DNA of 64,000 nucleotides from Selenomonadales bacterium 4137-cl (GTDB lineage: Bacteria; Bacillota; Negativicutes; Sporomusales; UBA7701): contig JAUOZS010000001.1 of NCBI GenBank assembly GCA_032334055.1, forward strand, positions 3,682,001 through 3,746,000, written 5' to 3'. The number at the start of each line of letters is the position of its first letter. Position 1 is the stretch's first letter. The position numbers were made by a program, and so were the translations under genes. Shown here in pieces: positions 24,786-32,659 of the stretch. The notes beneath the pieces are model-generated. The model was not told the origin of the DNA. It was given only the letters and a program-made list of their open reading frames with translations, and made no database searches.

Positions 24786-25666
24786 ATCTCCTCGAGAAAA
24801 CCGAGCTCAAGATTTACGGGCTGGAGCTTAAAGCCGCTAATCTCACGGTCGTCGCGGCCGCCGTCGCCAAAGTGCTGGCCATCCCCTCCGGCAAGGTGCT
24901 GGTGGTCGACGTCCGCGACGACCATATCTGTCTTGACCTACTGGCCAAAACCATCGACATCAGGCAAATTGCTGGCAAGGAGAAGGCTATTTTGGCCGCA
25001 GTCGGCAAGGTGAACGGTGTTGAAATTACCCCTGGGGCCTATGTCGATTCCGCCGGCATTCTTGGTCTCATCGGCGGCTCAGAGGAAGAAGCAGCCGGGA
25101 TCGTCGCCCGCGCGGAGGCCATGGGCAGCGAGATCGAGCGGGCCGTCCTCGGGCGGGCAATCATCTTCGCCACCGGCTTTGAGGTTGCTAAAGGGATGAT
25201 CGAAGACACCAACAGCCCTTATCTCATCGGAGTGCTTGTCGAACAGGGCTACCGGGCCGAGTTTGGCGGCATACTCGAAGATAATGCCGAAATTATCGCC
25301 CACCGGCTGCGGGATGCGGCCGACCGCGGCTTCGGACTGGTAATCACTACCGGCGGCGTGGGTGCCGAGGATAAGGACTTCAGTATCGAGGCGCTGACTA
25401 AAGTCGACCCTGCAGCGGTTACGCCGTGGATAGTCAAATTTCAGGCCGGCACGGGGCGGCACGTCAAGGACGGCGTGCGCATCGGCGTCGGCGGCTGCGG
25501 GCCGACAACCTTTGTAAGCTTGCCCGGGCCCAACGACGAAGTTGTAGTCGCCGGTGCCGCCCTACGCCGTCACTGTATGGCCGGACCTGTCGACAGGCAG
25601 TCCCTAGCCGCCGACATCGCCGCCATCCTGCGGGAGAAACTCCGCCACAAGAAGTGGCATCACTAG
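24776..25666 (+). CDS. MoCF-domain (MoaB/CinA-like) protein
   Basis: 296 residues. The C-terminal half has the molybdopterin-binding-like fold seen in MoaB, MogA and CinA: FATGFEVAKGMIEDTNSPYL (like the GEvL.G.i.dtN start) and VITTGGVGAEDKD at about 189-201. The N-terminal ~120 residues are a domain I do not recognise. The GTG start lies inside the end of the NadC-like gene. Proteins of this fold adenylate molybdopterin or, as CinA, act on pyridine nucleotides by hydrolysing ADP-ribose or NMN; a nucleotide role beside a NadC-like protein is suggestive only. Confidence 0.7.
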   Translation: MQLNLLEKTELKIYGLELKAANLTVVAAAVAKVLAIPSGKVLVVDVRDDHICLDLLAKTIDIRQIAGKEKAILAAVGKVNGVEITPGAYVDSAGILGLIGGSEEEAAGIVARAEAMGSEIERAVLGRAIIFATGFEVAKGMIEDTNSPYLIGVLVEQGYRAEFGGILEDNAEIIAHRLRDAADRGFGLVITTGGVGAEDKDFSIEALTKVDPAAVTPWIVKFQAGTGRHVKDGVRIGVGGCGPTTFVSLPGPNDEVVVAGAALRRHCMAGPVDRQSLAADIAAILREKLRHKKWHH

Positions 25667-25682
25667 AGAACGGAGGAACAGC

Positions 25683-26468
25683 ATGGACGACAAAATCATT
25701 CTCCAGCTTGCCCGGGAACTTTACGGGGCCGAAACCGGCCACGCCCCTATCGAAGCGCTGACCGCCCGTCACCCTGGCATAACCAACGAAGAAGCCTACC
25801 AGGTGCAACTTGCGGGCATGAACCTCAGGCTTGCCGACGGGCACACCATCGTCGGCAAAAAAATCGGCCTTACCAGCAAGGCGATGCAGACCGCTCTCGG
25901 AGTTTTCGAGCCCGACTACGGCTACATCACCGACCGGATGATGGTTTTTGAGGGCGAGCCGCTCTCTTTGAGTGAACTGATCGCCCCTAAGATCGAAGCA
26001 GAGGTGGCCTTCGTCCTCAAAGAGGACCTCGCCGGCCCCGGCGTGACGGTCACAAAGGTGCTGCAGGCCACCGCCGGGCTTATGCCGGCTTTGGAGATAA
26101 TTGACACCCGTATCAAGGACTGGAAGATTAAAATTCAGGACACCATCGCCGACGGCGCGTCCATCGGCAAAGTAATCGTCAGCGGCCGCCTCATCCCGGC
26201 CGACGAATTCGATCTGCGCTACATGGGCCTGGTATTGGAGAAAAACGGCGAAACAGTCGCCACCGCCGCCGGCGCAGCCGTACTTGGCCATCCCGCCAAC
26301 GCCGTCGCCTGGCTGGCCAATAAGCTGGCTGACTACGGCATCTCCCTTAAGGCCGGGGAAATAATCATGTCGGGTTCGCTAACCGCGGCCTGCCCGGTAG
26401 CTGCAGGAGACAACATCAGTGCCGCTTTCGACCGTCTGGGTACGGTGGGGGCGCGGTTTGTCAAATAA
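25683..26468 (+). CDS. mhpD: 2-oxopent-4-enoate hydratase / oxalocrotonate decarboxylase family
   Basis: 261 residues of the MhpD/DmpE/DmpH family. The metal-binding IEAEVAFVL carries E105 and E107, ALEIIDTR supplies a further acidic ligand, and KKIGLTSKAMQ and LGHPANAVAWLANKLADYG are family blocks. The hydratase adds water to 2-oxopent-4-enoate to give 4-hydroxy-2-oxovalerate; close relatives instead decarboxylate 4-oxalocrotonate and cannot be told apart by eye. The next two genes use the hydratase product, which favours that role. GGAGG precedes the ATG. Confidence 0.85.
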   Translation: MDDKIILQLARELYGAETGHAPIEALTARHPGITNEEAYQVQLAGMNLRLADGHTIVGKKIGLTSKAMQTALGVFEPDYGYITDRMMVFEGEPLSLSELIAPKIEAEVAFVLKEDLAGPGVTVTKVLQATAGLMPALEIIDTRIKDWKIKIQDTIADGASIGKVIVSGRLIPADEFDLRYMGLVLEKNGETVATAAGAAVLGHPANAVAWLANKLADYGISLKAGEIIMSGSLTAACPVAAGDNISAAFDRLGTVGARFVK

Positions 26469-26486
26469 GTTGCGGAGGTGCACGAA

Positions 26487-27374
26487 GTGGACGGAAAACT
26501 ACGCGCGGCAATAATCGGACCAGGAAACATCGGGATAGACCTGATGATGAAGATATTCCGCAGCCGAAATATAGAGCTTGCGCTCATGGCGGGAATTATC
26601 CCCGATACGCCGGGCATGAAAATGGCCGCAGAACGGGGTATCGCCGTCACTGCGGACGGCATCGACGGCGTACTAGATGTTCACGCCGCCAAAAAAATCG
26701 ACATCGCTTTCGACGCCACCGGGGCGCGCCCCCATCTCGTCCATGCCCCCAAGCTGAAGGAAGCCGGCATCTTCGCCGTCGACCTGACGCCGGCCGCGGT
26801 CGGCCCGTACGTTGTGCCGGCGGTGGGCATGGACACCGAGCTGCTTTCCGAACCGAACGTAAACATGGTCACCTGCGGCGGTCAGGCGACAGTGCCGATC
26901 GTCTACGCCATCAACCAGGCCGCCCCGGTCGAATATGCCGAGATCGTATCGACCATCAGCAGCCGCAGCGCCGGTCCCGGCACCAGGCAGAACATCGACG
27001 AATTCACTCAGACGACCCGCAACGCCCTCGTCAAAGTGGGCGGCGCCGGAGCCGCCAAAGCCATTATTATCTTAAATCCGGCCGAGCCGCCGATCATGAT
27101 GCGCAACACCATTTACGCCAAGTGCGACTCGACGCGCATCGAAGCTATCAAGAAATCGGTCGAGGAAATGGTGTGTAAACTCCGGCAGTACGTGCCGGGC
27201 TACCGGCTCAAAGTCGCTCCCTACGCCGACGGAGAGCGGGTGGTGTCGATGATCGAAGTGGAAGGCGCCGGCGATTACCTGCCTAAATATTCGGGCAACC
27301 TCGACATCATCACCTCGGCGGCGGTGGCAGTGGCTGAGCGGTACGCCGATCTGAAGAGGGGAGGGGCAAGATGA
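26487..27374 (+). CDS. mhpF: Acetaldehyde dehydrogenase (acylating), MhpF/DmpF family
   Basis: 295 residues. The NAD-binding motif IIGPGNIGIDLMMKI is at the N-terminus and the catalytic cysteine is C130 in VTCGGQAT. RSAGPGTRQNIDEFTQTT and NPAEPPIMMRNTIYA are typical of the form that channels acetaldehyde from the aldolase. It converts acetaldehyde, CoA and NAD+ to acetyl-CoA. I start at GTG 26487, 8 bases after GGAGG; an earlier GTG at 26478 is too close. The stop overlaps the aldolase ATG. Confidence 0.94.
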   Translation: MDGKLRAAIIGPGNIGIDLMMKIFRSRNIELALMAGIIPDTPGMKMAAERGIAVTADGIDGVLDVHAAKKIDIAFDATGARPHLVHAPKLKEAGIFAVDLTPAAVGPYVVPAVGMDTELLSEPNVNMVTCGGQATVPIVYAINQAAPVEYAEIVSTISSRSAGPGTRQNIDEFTQTTRNALVKVGGAGAAKAIIILNPAEPPIMMRNTIYAKCDSTRIEAIKKSVEEMVCKLRQYVPGYRLKVAPYADGERVVSMIEVEGAGDYLPKYSGNLDIITSAAVAVAERYADLKRGGAR

Positions 27375-28378
27375 TGAAAAAGATCAGGATAATCGATGCA
27401 ACCCTGCGCGACGGCATGCACGCCGTCAGCCACCAGCTCACCCCCGAACAGATGGCGCAGATAGCCACCGGACTTGACGCCGCCGGGGTGGGCACCATCG
27501 AAGTCGGCCACGGCGACGGCCTGGGCGGCTCGTCCATGCAGTACGGCTTCGCCCGCGCCAGCGATAAGGCATACCTGGCGGCAGTCGCCAGCGCCATAAA
27601 AAACACCAGGCTCGATGTGCTGCTCATCCCCGGCATCGGTACAATCGAACACCTCGAAGAAGCGATGGAATACGGCGTGCGCACGGTAAGGGTCGCCACT
27701 CACGTCACAGAGGCCGACGTTGGCGAGCAGCATATCGGTTTCGCCAAGAAACATGGTCTCGAAGCGGTCGGATTTCTGATGATGGCCCACATGGCGCCGC
27801 CCGGGAAAGTGGCGGAGCAGGCCAAACTGTTCGAAAGCTATGGCGCCGACATGATCTATGTCACCGATTCCGCAGGCGCCATGGTGCCTGCCGATGTTGC
27901 CGCGCGCATCCGCGCAGTCAGGGAGGCGGTCAAGCTGCCGATTGGTTTTCACGGTCACAATAACCTCGGCCTGGCGATCGGCAATACCCTGGCCGCGATT
28001 GAGGCCGGGGCCGAATCAGTCGACGCCTGCCTGCGCGGTCTCGGAGCAGGGGCGGGCAACGCCCAACTAGAAGTGCTGGTGGCGGTGCTCAACAAGATGG
28101 GCGTGGAAACTGGTATCGATCTTTACAAAGCCATGGATATCGGTGAAGTGCTCGACGGGATCATGCATCGCCCGCAGATCATCTCGAACGAGGCCCTGGC
28201 CATCGGCTACGCCGGTGCCTACGGCAGCTTTATGCTTCACGCCCGGCGGGCCGCCGAGAAGTTCGGTGTCGACGCCCGCGATATTCTTATCGAGATGGGA
28301 CGACGCAAAACAGTCGGCGGGCAGGAAGACCTTATTCTTGATGTCGCCATCGACCTGGCAAAAGCTAAACAGGCATAA
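27371..28378 (+). CDS. mhpE: 4-hydroxy-2-oxovalerate aldolase, MhpE/DmpG family
   Basis: 335 residues. Metal and substrate motifs of the DmpG barrel are present: IDATLRDGMHAVSHQ at the N-terminus, EVGHGDGLGGSSMQYG, and GFHGHNNLGLAIGN for the metal histidines. The C-terminal helical communication domain that docks the dehydrogenase follows. It splits 4-hydroxy-2-oxovalerate into pyruvate and acetaldehyde and normally forms a channelled complex with the preceding enzyme; the overlapping ATGA fits a fixed ratio. Confidence 0.95.
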   Translation: MMKKIRIIDATLRDGMHAVSHQLTPEQMAQIATGLDAAGVGTIEVGHGDGLGGSSMQYGFARASDKAYLAAVASAIKNTRLDVLLIPGIGTIEHLEEAMEYGVRTVRVATHVTEADVGEQHIGFAKKHGLEAVGFLMMAHMAPPGKVAEQAKLFESYGADMIYVTDSAGAMVPADVAARIRAVREAVKLPIGFHGHNNLGLAIGNTLAAIEAGAESVDACLRGLGAGAGNAQLEVLVAVLNKMGVETGIDLYKAMDIGEVLDGIMHRPQIISNEALAIGYAGAYGSFMLHARRAAEKFGVDARDILIEMGRRKTVGGQEDLILDVAIDLAKAKQA

Positions 28379-28396
28379 CGAACCGGAGGCGAGGAC

Positions 28397-29500
28397 ATGA
28401 CGGCGGTTTACCGGCGGCGAATTGGGCAAGCCCAGCAGATGATGGCCGAACAGGGCCTGGATATCCTCTTCGTCAATAACCGCGAAAACCTCATCTATTT
28501 TACCGGCCTCACCCAGATCGAGTGCCTGGCCATCCTCATCCCTCGCGAGGGCGAAGCCTGCGCCGTAACCCTCTGGCTGGACGCCGACTACGTCAGCCGG
28601 CAATCAGGCTTGACCGCATATGGATATCATTTCCCGCGCGAGACGCTGGCCGCGAAGTGCATAGAGTGCATGCGGGCCTACGGCTTCAGCGCCCCCCGCG
28701 TCGGTTTCGAGCGCTATTTCGTCGCCTTCGGCGTCTTCGACGCCCTGCGCCAGGCTTTTTCCCCGGATAACTTCGTCAATGCCGGCGACCTCTTTTACAA
28801 GCTGCGTGCCGTGAAGGATGCGGAAGAACTTGCCCGCATGCGTAAGGCGGGCCGGATCGTCGCCGCCGGCATGGCTGCCGCCGTCCGGGCGGTGAGGCCG
28901 GGCGCCCGCGAAAACGAGGTGCTCGCCGAAGCCGAATACGCTATGCTCAAGGCCGGCTCGGACGGCTCGCCCTTCAGGCCGCAGGTGGTTTCCGGCGAAC
29001 GGACCCTGCTCACCCATCCCTGCGCGTCAGACAAGGCGATAGGCGTCGGCGAAATCGTCGTCATCCACCTGGGAGCCGCCTGCCGTGGGTATACGGCAAA
29101 GGTGTGCCGCACGGTGGCGGTGGGCGACGTACCGGCCGGCAGGGTGGCGGTGTACGACCTTCTGCTAAGGGCTCAGGAAGCGGCCATCGATGCGCTGCGG
29201 CCGGGAGTCGCCGCCGGCGACGTCGACGGCGCGGCGCGGCGAATTGTCGCGGAAGCGGGGTGGGAGAAGCATTATCTCGACTACGCCGGCTACGGCGTCG
29301 GCCTCAGGCAATCGGAATTTTACCCTGTCATCGGCAAGGGGCGGACGGAGACGATCGAAGCGGGCATGGTCGTCGACCTGCTGCTGCCGACCGTCTACAT
29401 ACCCGAGATTGGCGGTCCCCGCGTGACCGACTGCATCTATGTCGGCGAGCGGGCCAATGAGATTCTTACCGACTATCCGCGGCAGCTTATCAGGATGTAA
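28397..29500 (+). CDS. Creatinase-like M24 (pita-bread) protein without metal ligands
   Basis: 367 residues: an N-terminal creatinase/prolidase domain (LDILFVNNRENLIYFTGL) and a C-terminal pita-bread domain. The five metal ligands of M24 peptidases appear replaced: the first two Asp by H224 and K235 (same 11-residue spacing, in HLGAACRGYTAK), the His by Y299 (YAGYGVGL), and the two Glu by Leu (DLLLP) and Thr (PRVTDC). It is therefore unlikely to be a metallopeptidase. Creatinase is the known precedent for a metal-free enzyme on this fold, cleaving a C-N bond. Placement between the aldolase and UbiD suggests a hydrolytic or ring-opening step (inference). Confidence 0.8.
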   Translation: MTAVYRRRIGQAQQMMAEQGLDILFVNNRENLIYFTGLTQIECLAILIPREGEACAVTLWLDADYVSRQSGLTAYGYHFPRETLAAKCIECMRAYGFSAPRVGFERYFVAFGVFDALRQAFSPDNFVNAGDLFYKLRAVKDAEELARMRKAGRIVAAGMAAAVRAVRPGARENEVLAEAEYAMLKAGSDGSPFRPQVVSGERTLLTHPCASDKAIGVGEIVVIHLGAACRGYTAKVCRTVAVGDVPAGRVAVYDLLLRAQEAAIDALRPGVAAGDVDGAARRIVAEAGWEKHYLDYAGYGVGLRQSEFYPVIGKGRTETIEAGMVVDLLLPTVYIPEIGGPRVTDCIYVGERANEILTDYPRQLIRM

Positions 29501-29531
29501 GGACAATATCAGCGTAAGGAGGGGAGAATTC

Positions 29532-30881
29532 ATGAGTATCAAGTCGCTACGCGACTGGCTCGACGTGCTGAAAGGCGACGGGTTGATCAAAACGGTCAGC
29601 CGCGAGGTAAACTTAAAGTATGAGATTGCCGGCCTCGGGAAGAAGGCCGACGGCAAGTACGCGCTGTTGTTCAACAACGTCGCCGGCGCCGGCATCCCTG
29701 TCGTCACCGGCCTGGCAGGCACCCGCGCCATGTTTGCCAAAGCGGTGGGCGTGCCGACGGAAAAGTTGGTCGAAGCTGTTTCCGCTGCCCAGGCCTCGCC
29801 CTGCGACTTCGCGATTATCGACAAAAGCCAGGCGCCGGTCAAAGAAGTCGTCGAACTGTCCGTCGATCTCGGCAAGCTACCCATCCCGGTCCACCACGAA
29901 AAAGACGGCGGTCCTTACATCACCGCCGGTGTATTGATATCCAAGGACCCGGAGACCGGGGCGGGTAATCTTTCTATCCACCGTCTTCACGTTCTCGGCC
30001 CCAATCGTCTCGGCATACTTATCCTGCCCCGGCACCTGTCTCACTTCTATCGCAAGGCGGAAGCCCAGGGCAAGCCGCTGGACGTGGCTATTGCCATCGG
30101 GGTTGACCCCATCCTCCTGCTGGCCTCGCAGGCCATCGCTCCGCTCGGTTTCGACGAATATACCATCGCCAGCGCTCTATACGACCGGCCGCTCGAACTT
30201 GTCCCTGGAGAGACCGTGGACCTGGCAGTCCCAGCCCATGCCGAGATCGTTCTCGAAGGGCGCTTGCTGCCGGACGTCCGTGAAATCGAGGGCCCGTTTG
30301 GCGAATATCCCAAGTATTACGGTCCGGCCTCACCCAAGCCGGTCATCGAGCTTACCGCCATTACCACCCGACGCAATCCCATATTCCACACCATCGTACC
30401 GGCGACCATGGAGCACATGCTGCTGGGCGCCATCCCCCGTGAGGGCGGCATGCTGCAGGTGATCAAAGGAGCCGTGCCCAACGCATTGGCCGTTCATCTT
30501 ACCCCCGGCGGCACCTGTCGCTACCATGCGGTCATCGCTATCGACAAACAGAACGAGGGCGAAGCGAAAAACGCCATGTTTGCCGCCTTCGCCAGCAGCC
30601 AGGAAGTCAAGCGCGTCGTTGTCGTCGACAAGGATGTCGACATCTTCGATCCCGTCGACGTCGAGTGGGCGATTGCCACCCGCTTCCAGGCCGGTCGCGA
30701 TCTTGTCGTCGTTTCGGACGCCCTCGGCAACAAGCTTGACCCGTCCAGCAACGACGGTCTCAGTGATAAGCTGGGCATCGACGCCACCGTTCCCTGCGGC
30801 TCCGACCCCTTTCGGTTCGAGAAAATCCGCATTCCCGGGGAAAAAGACCTCAACCTTGACGCCTATATTGACAAGCCGTAA
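29532..30881 (+). CDS. ubiD: UbiD-family prenylated-FMN decarboxylase
   Basis: 449 residues. EGPFGEYPKYYGP carries E253 and E258, the pair matching E277 and E282 of Fdc1; IPVHHEKDGGPYITAGVLIS and NLSIHRLHVLG are family blocks in the prenyl-FMN/metal site. These enzymes reversibly decarboxylate aromatic or unsaturated acids. The ubiquinone role is improbable in this context, and the next gene makes the cofactor. AAGGAGGGGAG precedes the ATG. Its substrate could be the imported acid. Confidence 0.92.
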   Translation: MSIKSLRDWLDVLKGDGLIKTVSREVNLKYEIAGLGKKADGKYALLFNNVAGAGIPVVTGLAGTRAMFAKAVGVPTEKLVEAVSAAQASPCDFAIIDKSQAPVKEVVELSVDLGKLPIPVHHEKDGGPYITAGVLISKDPETGAGNLSIHRLHVLGPNRLGILILPRHLSHFYRKAEAQGKPLDVAIAIGVDPILLLASQAIAPLGFDEYTIASALYDRPLELVPGETVDLAVPAHAEIVLEGRLLPDVREIEGPFGEYPKYYGPASPKPVIELTAITTRRNPIFHTIVPATMEHMLLGAIPREGGMLQVIKGAVPNALAVHLTPGGTCRYHAVIAIDKQNEGEAKNAMFAAFASSQEVKRVVVVDKDVDIFDPVDVEWAIATRFQAGRDLVVVSDALGNKLDPSSNDGLSDKLGIDATVPCGSDPFRFEKIRIPGEKDLNLDAYIDKP

Positions 30882-30897
30882 AATGGAGGTCTAACTC

Positions 30898-31452
30898 GTG
30901 CGCATTATTGTGGGGGTATCAGGGGCAAGCGGTGCCGTTTACGGCTGGGAGCTGCTTAAGTTCCTGAGCGGCGAAGGCCACGAAATTCACGCGGTCGTGT
31001 CGGCGAACGGCTGGAAGGTGCTGGAGCATGAGTGCAACGTTTCGCCACAAGATGTCGAGAATCTGGTAACCCGTCTGCACGCTTTCGACAATCTCGGTGC
31101 TGCTATCGCCAGCGGATCATTCAAGACAGATGCCATGGTTGTCGCGCCTTGCTCTATGCGCACTGTCGCCGCAATCGCTCACGGCCTCGCCGACAACCTT
31201 CTCTGCCGCGCCGCCGACGTTGTAATAAAGGAACGGCGCCGACTAGTGCTTGTACCGAGGGAAACCCCGTTAAGCTCCATCCATCTTGTCAACATGCTCT
31301 CGCTTTCCAATCTCGGAGTCACGATAATGCCGGCCAGCCCGGGCTTCTATCATCTACCCGAAAATATCGACGGCCTGGTCAAGTGTATGGTAGGGCGGAT
31401 AGCCGACGCTCTCGGTGTCGATAATCAGCTCTTCCCAAGATGGGCAGGCTGA
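30898..31452 (+). CDS. ubiX: Flavin prenyltransferase UbiX
   Basis: 184 residues, normal length. IIVGVSGASGAVYGWELLKFL is the FMN-binding N-terminus; MVVAPCSMRTVAAIAHGLADNLLCRAADV and RRLVLVPRETPLSSIHL are the active-site blocks. It joins dimethylallyl phosphate to FMN to make the prenylated cofactor used by UbiD. The start is a GTG after GGAGG. Confidence 0.95.
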   Translation: MRIIVGVSGASGAVYGWELLKFLSGEGHEIHAVVSANGWKVLEHECNVSPQDVENLVTRLHAFDNLGAAIASGSFKTDAMVVAPCSMRTVAAIAHGLADNLLCRAADVVIKERRRLVLVPRETPLSSIHLVNMLSLSNLGVTIMPASPGFYHLPENIDGLVKCMVGRIADALGVDNQLFPRWAG

Positions 31453-31538
31453 CCATGGAAGGGGAGGTGGCCACGGAGGAAGCCGGGCGAAGACAATCCT
31501 TGGAGGGTATAATCAATTAAAATAAAGGGGGAAAAGAA

Positions 31539-32585
31539 GTGAACAAGCGTTTTCTAGTTATCATGGTGGTCATCCTGGGCCTCGTTGTCGCCGGCTGTGG
31601 TTCGTCGCAGCAGGGTGGGGCGCCGTCAGCTAACAAGTCGGATGCTCTCACGAAGCCGGTCGATCTGAAGTTTGCGTCGTTCAGCGTCGGCGGTAGCTGG
31701 TACATCTACGCCGTCAACATGGCCGAAATCATTAAGCCCGCATTACCTGCCGGCTCCAAGATCGACGTACTCCCCTATCAGGGCGGCGTGGGCAACCCTA
31801 TCCTCGTTTCCAAAGGTTCAGCCGACCTCGGTCTTTCTTTCAGCACCGCTTCCAATTGGGCCTACAAGGGGATCGTCGACTATGAAAGCAAAGGCAAGAT
31901 GGACAACCTTCGCTCACTCGTCGGCGGCCTGAACAAGCCGCACCGCATCGGCATTATGGTGCGCACCGACCTCGGCATCAAGAGCCTCCAGGAAATCAAA
32001 GACAAGAAAATGAAAATCCGTCTAGTAACCGTACAGCGCGGCGGCGCCGGCGAAGCTCTCGCCCGCCAGATTCTCGAAGCCTACGGTATGACCTATGATA
32101 CCATCAAGGAAATGGGCGGTTCGGTCAACCATATCGACCTGCCGGTAGCCATCCAGCAGATGCAGGACGGCCAGGCAGACATCTTCATTCACAATGTCGG
32201 TTACAAGCAGCCGGACATCATGGAGATGGCTCTTCGCGACGGCATCCGGTTCCTCGCCCTCGAACCCGATAAAGCCAAGTACCTCGTGGATAAATACGGA
32301 CATCAGGCCAACCTGAAATTCGAAAAAGGCGAATTTACAGGCGTGACCGCCGATGTTCCCGCTATCGGCTATCCCACCGGCGTCATCGCGACCACCAAGA
32401 TGTCTAACGAAGTTGCCTATATCATAACCAAGGCCCTGTGTGAAAATAAAGCAAAACTGGCTACCGTCCATGCCAGCCTTGTCGACTTCGACCCTGCAAC
32501 CGCCTGGACGCCGGAGAAGAACGGTTTCGTCCCCCTCCATCCCGGCGCTGAGAAATACTACAAGGAAAAAGGCTATATGAAGTAG
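31539..32585 (+). CDS. TAXI-family TRAP transporter solute-binding lipoprotein
   Basis: 348 residues. The N-terminus is a lipoprotein signal (FLVIMVVILGLVVAGCGSS, lipidated Cys at about 21). The body has TAXI features: FASFSVGGSWYIYAVNMAEI, YQGGVGNPILVSKGSADLGLSF and RLVTVQRGGAGEALARQIL. Such proteins bind carboxylates such as glutamate, 2-oxoglutarate or aromatic acids and hand them to a fused TRAP permease, which is the next gene. GTG start with GGGGGAAAAG upstream. The substrate cannot be read from sequence. Confidence 0.93.
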   Translation: MNKRFLVIMVVILGLVVAGCGSSQQGGAPSANKSDALTKPVDLKFASFSVGGSWYIYAVNMAEIIKPALPAGSKIDVLPYQGGVGNPILVSKGSADLGLSFSTASNWAYKGIVDYESKGKMDNLRSLVGGLNKPHRIGIMVRTDLGIKSLQEIKDKKMKIRLVTVQRGGAGEALARQILEAYGMTYDTIKEMGGSVNHIDLPVAIQQMQDGQADIFIHNVGYKQPDIMEMALRDGIRFLALEPDKAKYLVDKYGHQANLKFEKGEFTGVTADVPAIGYPTGVIATTKMSNEVAYIITKALCENKAKLATVHASLVDFDPATAWTPEKNGFVPLHPGAEKYYKEKGYMK

Positions 32586-32599
32586 CAGCCGCCCGCCGC

Positions 32600-32625
32600 C
32601 CCGGGGCGCCGGAAGGCACCCCGGG
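32600..32625 (+). other. Stable stem-loop between binding protein and permease
   Basis: CCCGGGGCGCC and GGCACCCCGGG form an 11-bp stem (one G-U pair) closed by GGAA. No T tract follows. Such hairpins often protect the 3' end of the upstream message so the binding protein is made in excess over the permease. Confidence 0.6.
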
Positions 32626-32659
32626 AGCTGCCGGGAGTCAGTAATAGGAGGAAAAGGCT

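Noticed and set aside
29532..31452. UbiD/UbiX as ubiquinone biosynthesis genes
   Set aside because: They are embedded in a catabolic cluster with a carboxylate transporter, and no other quinone genes are near.
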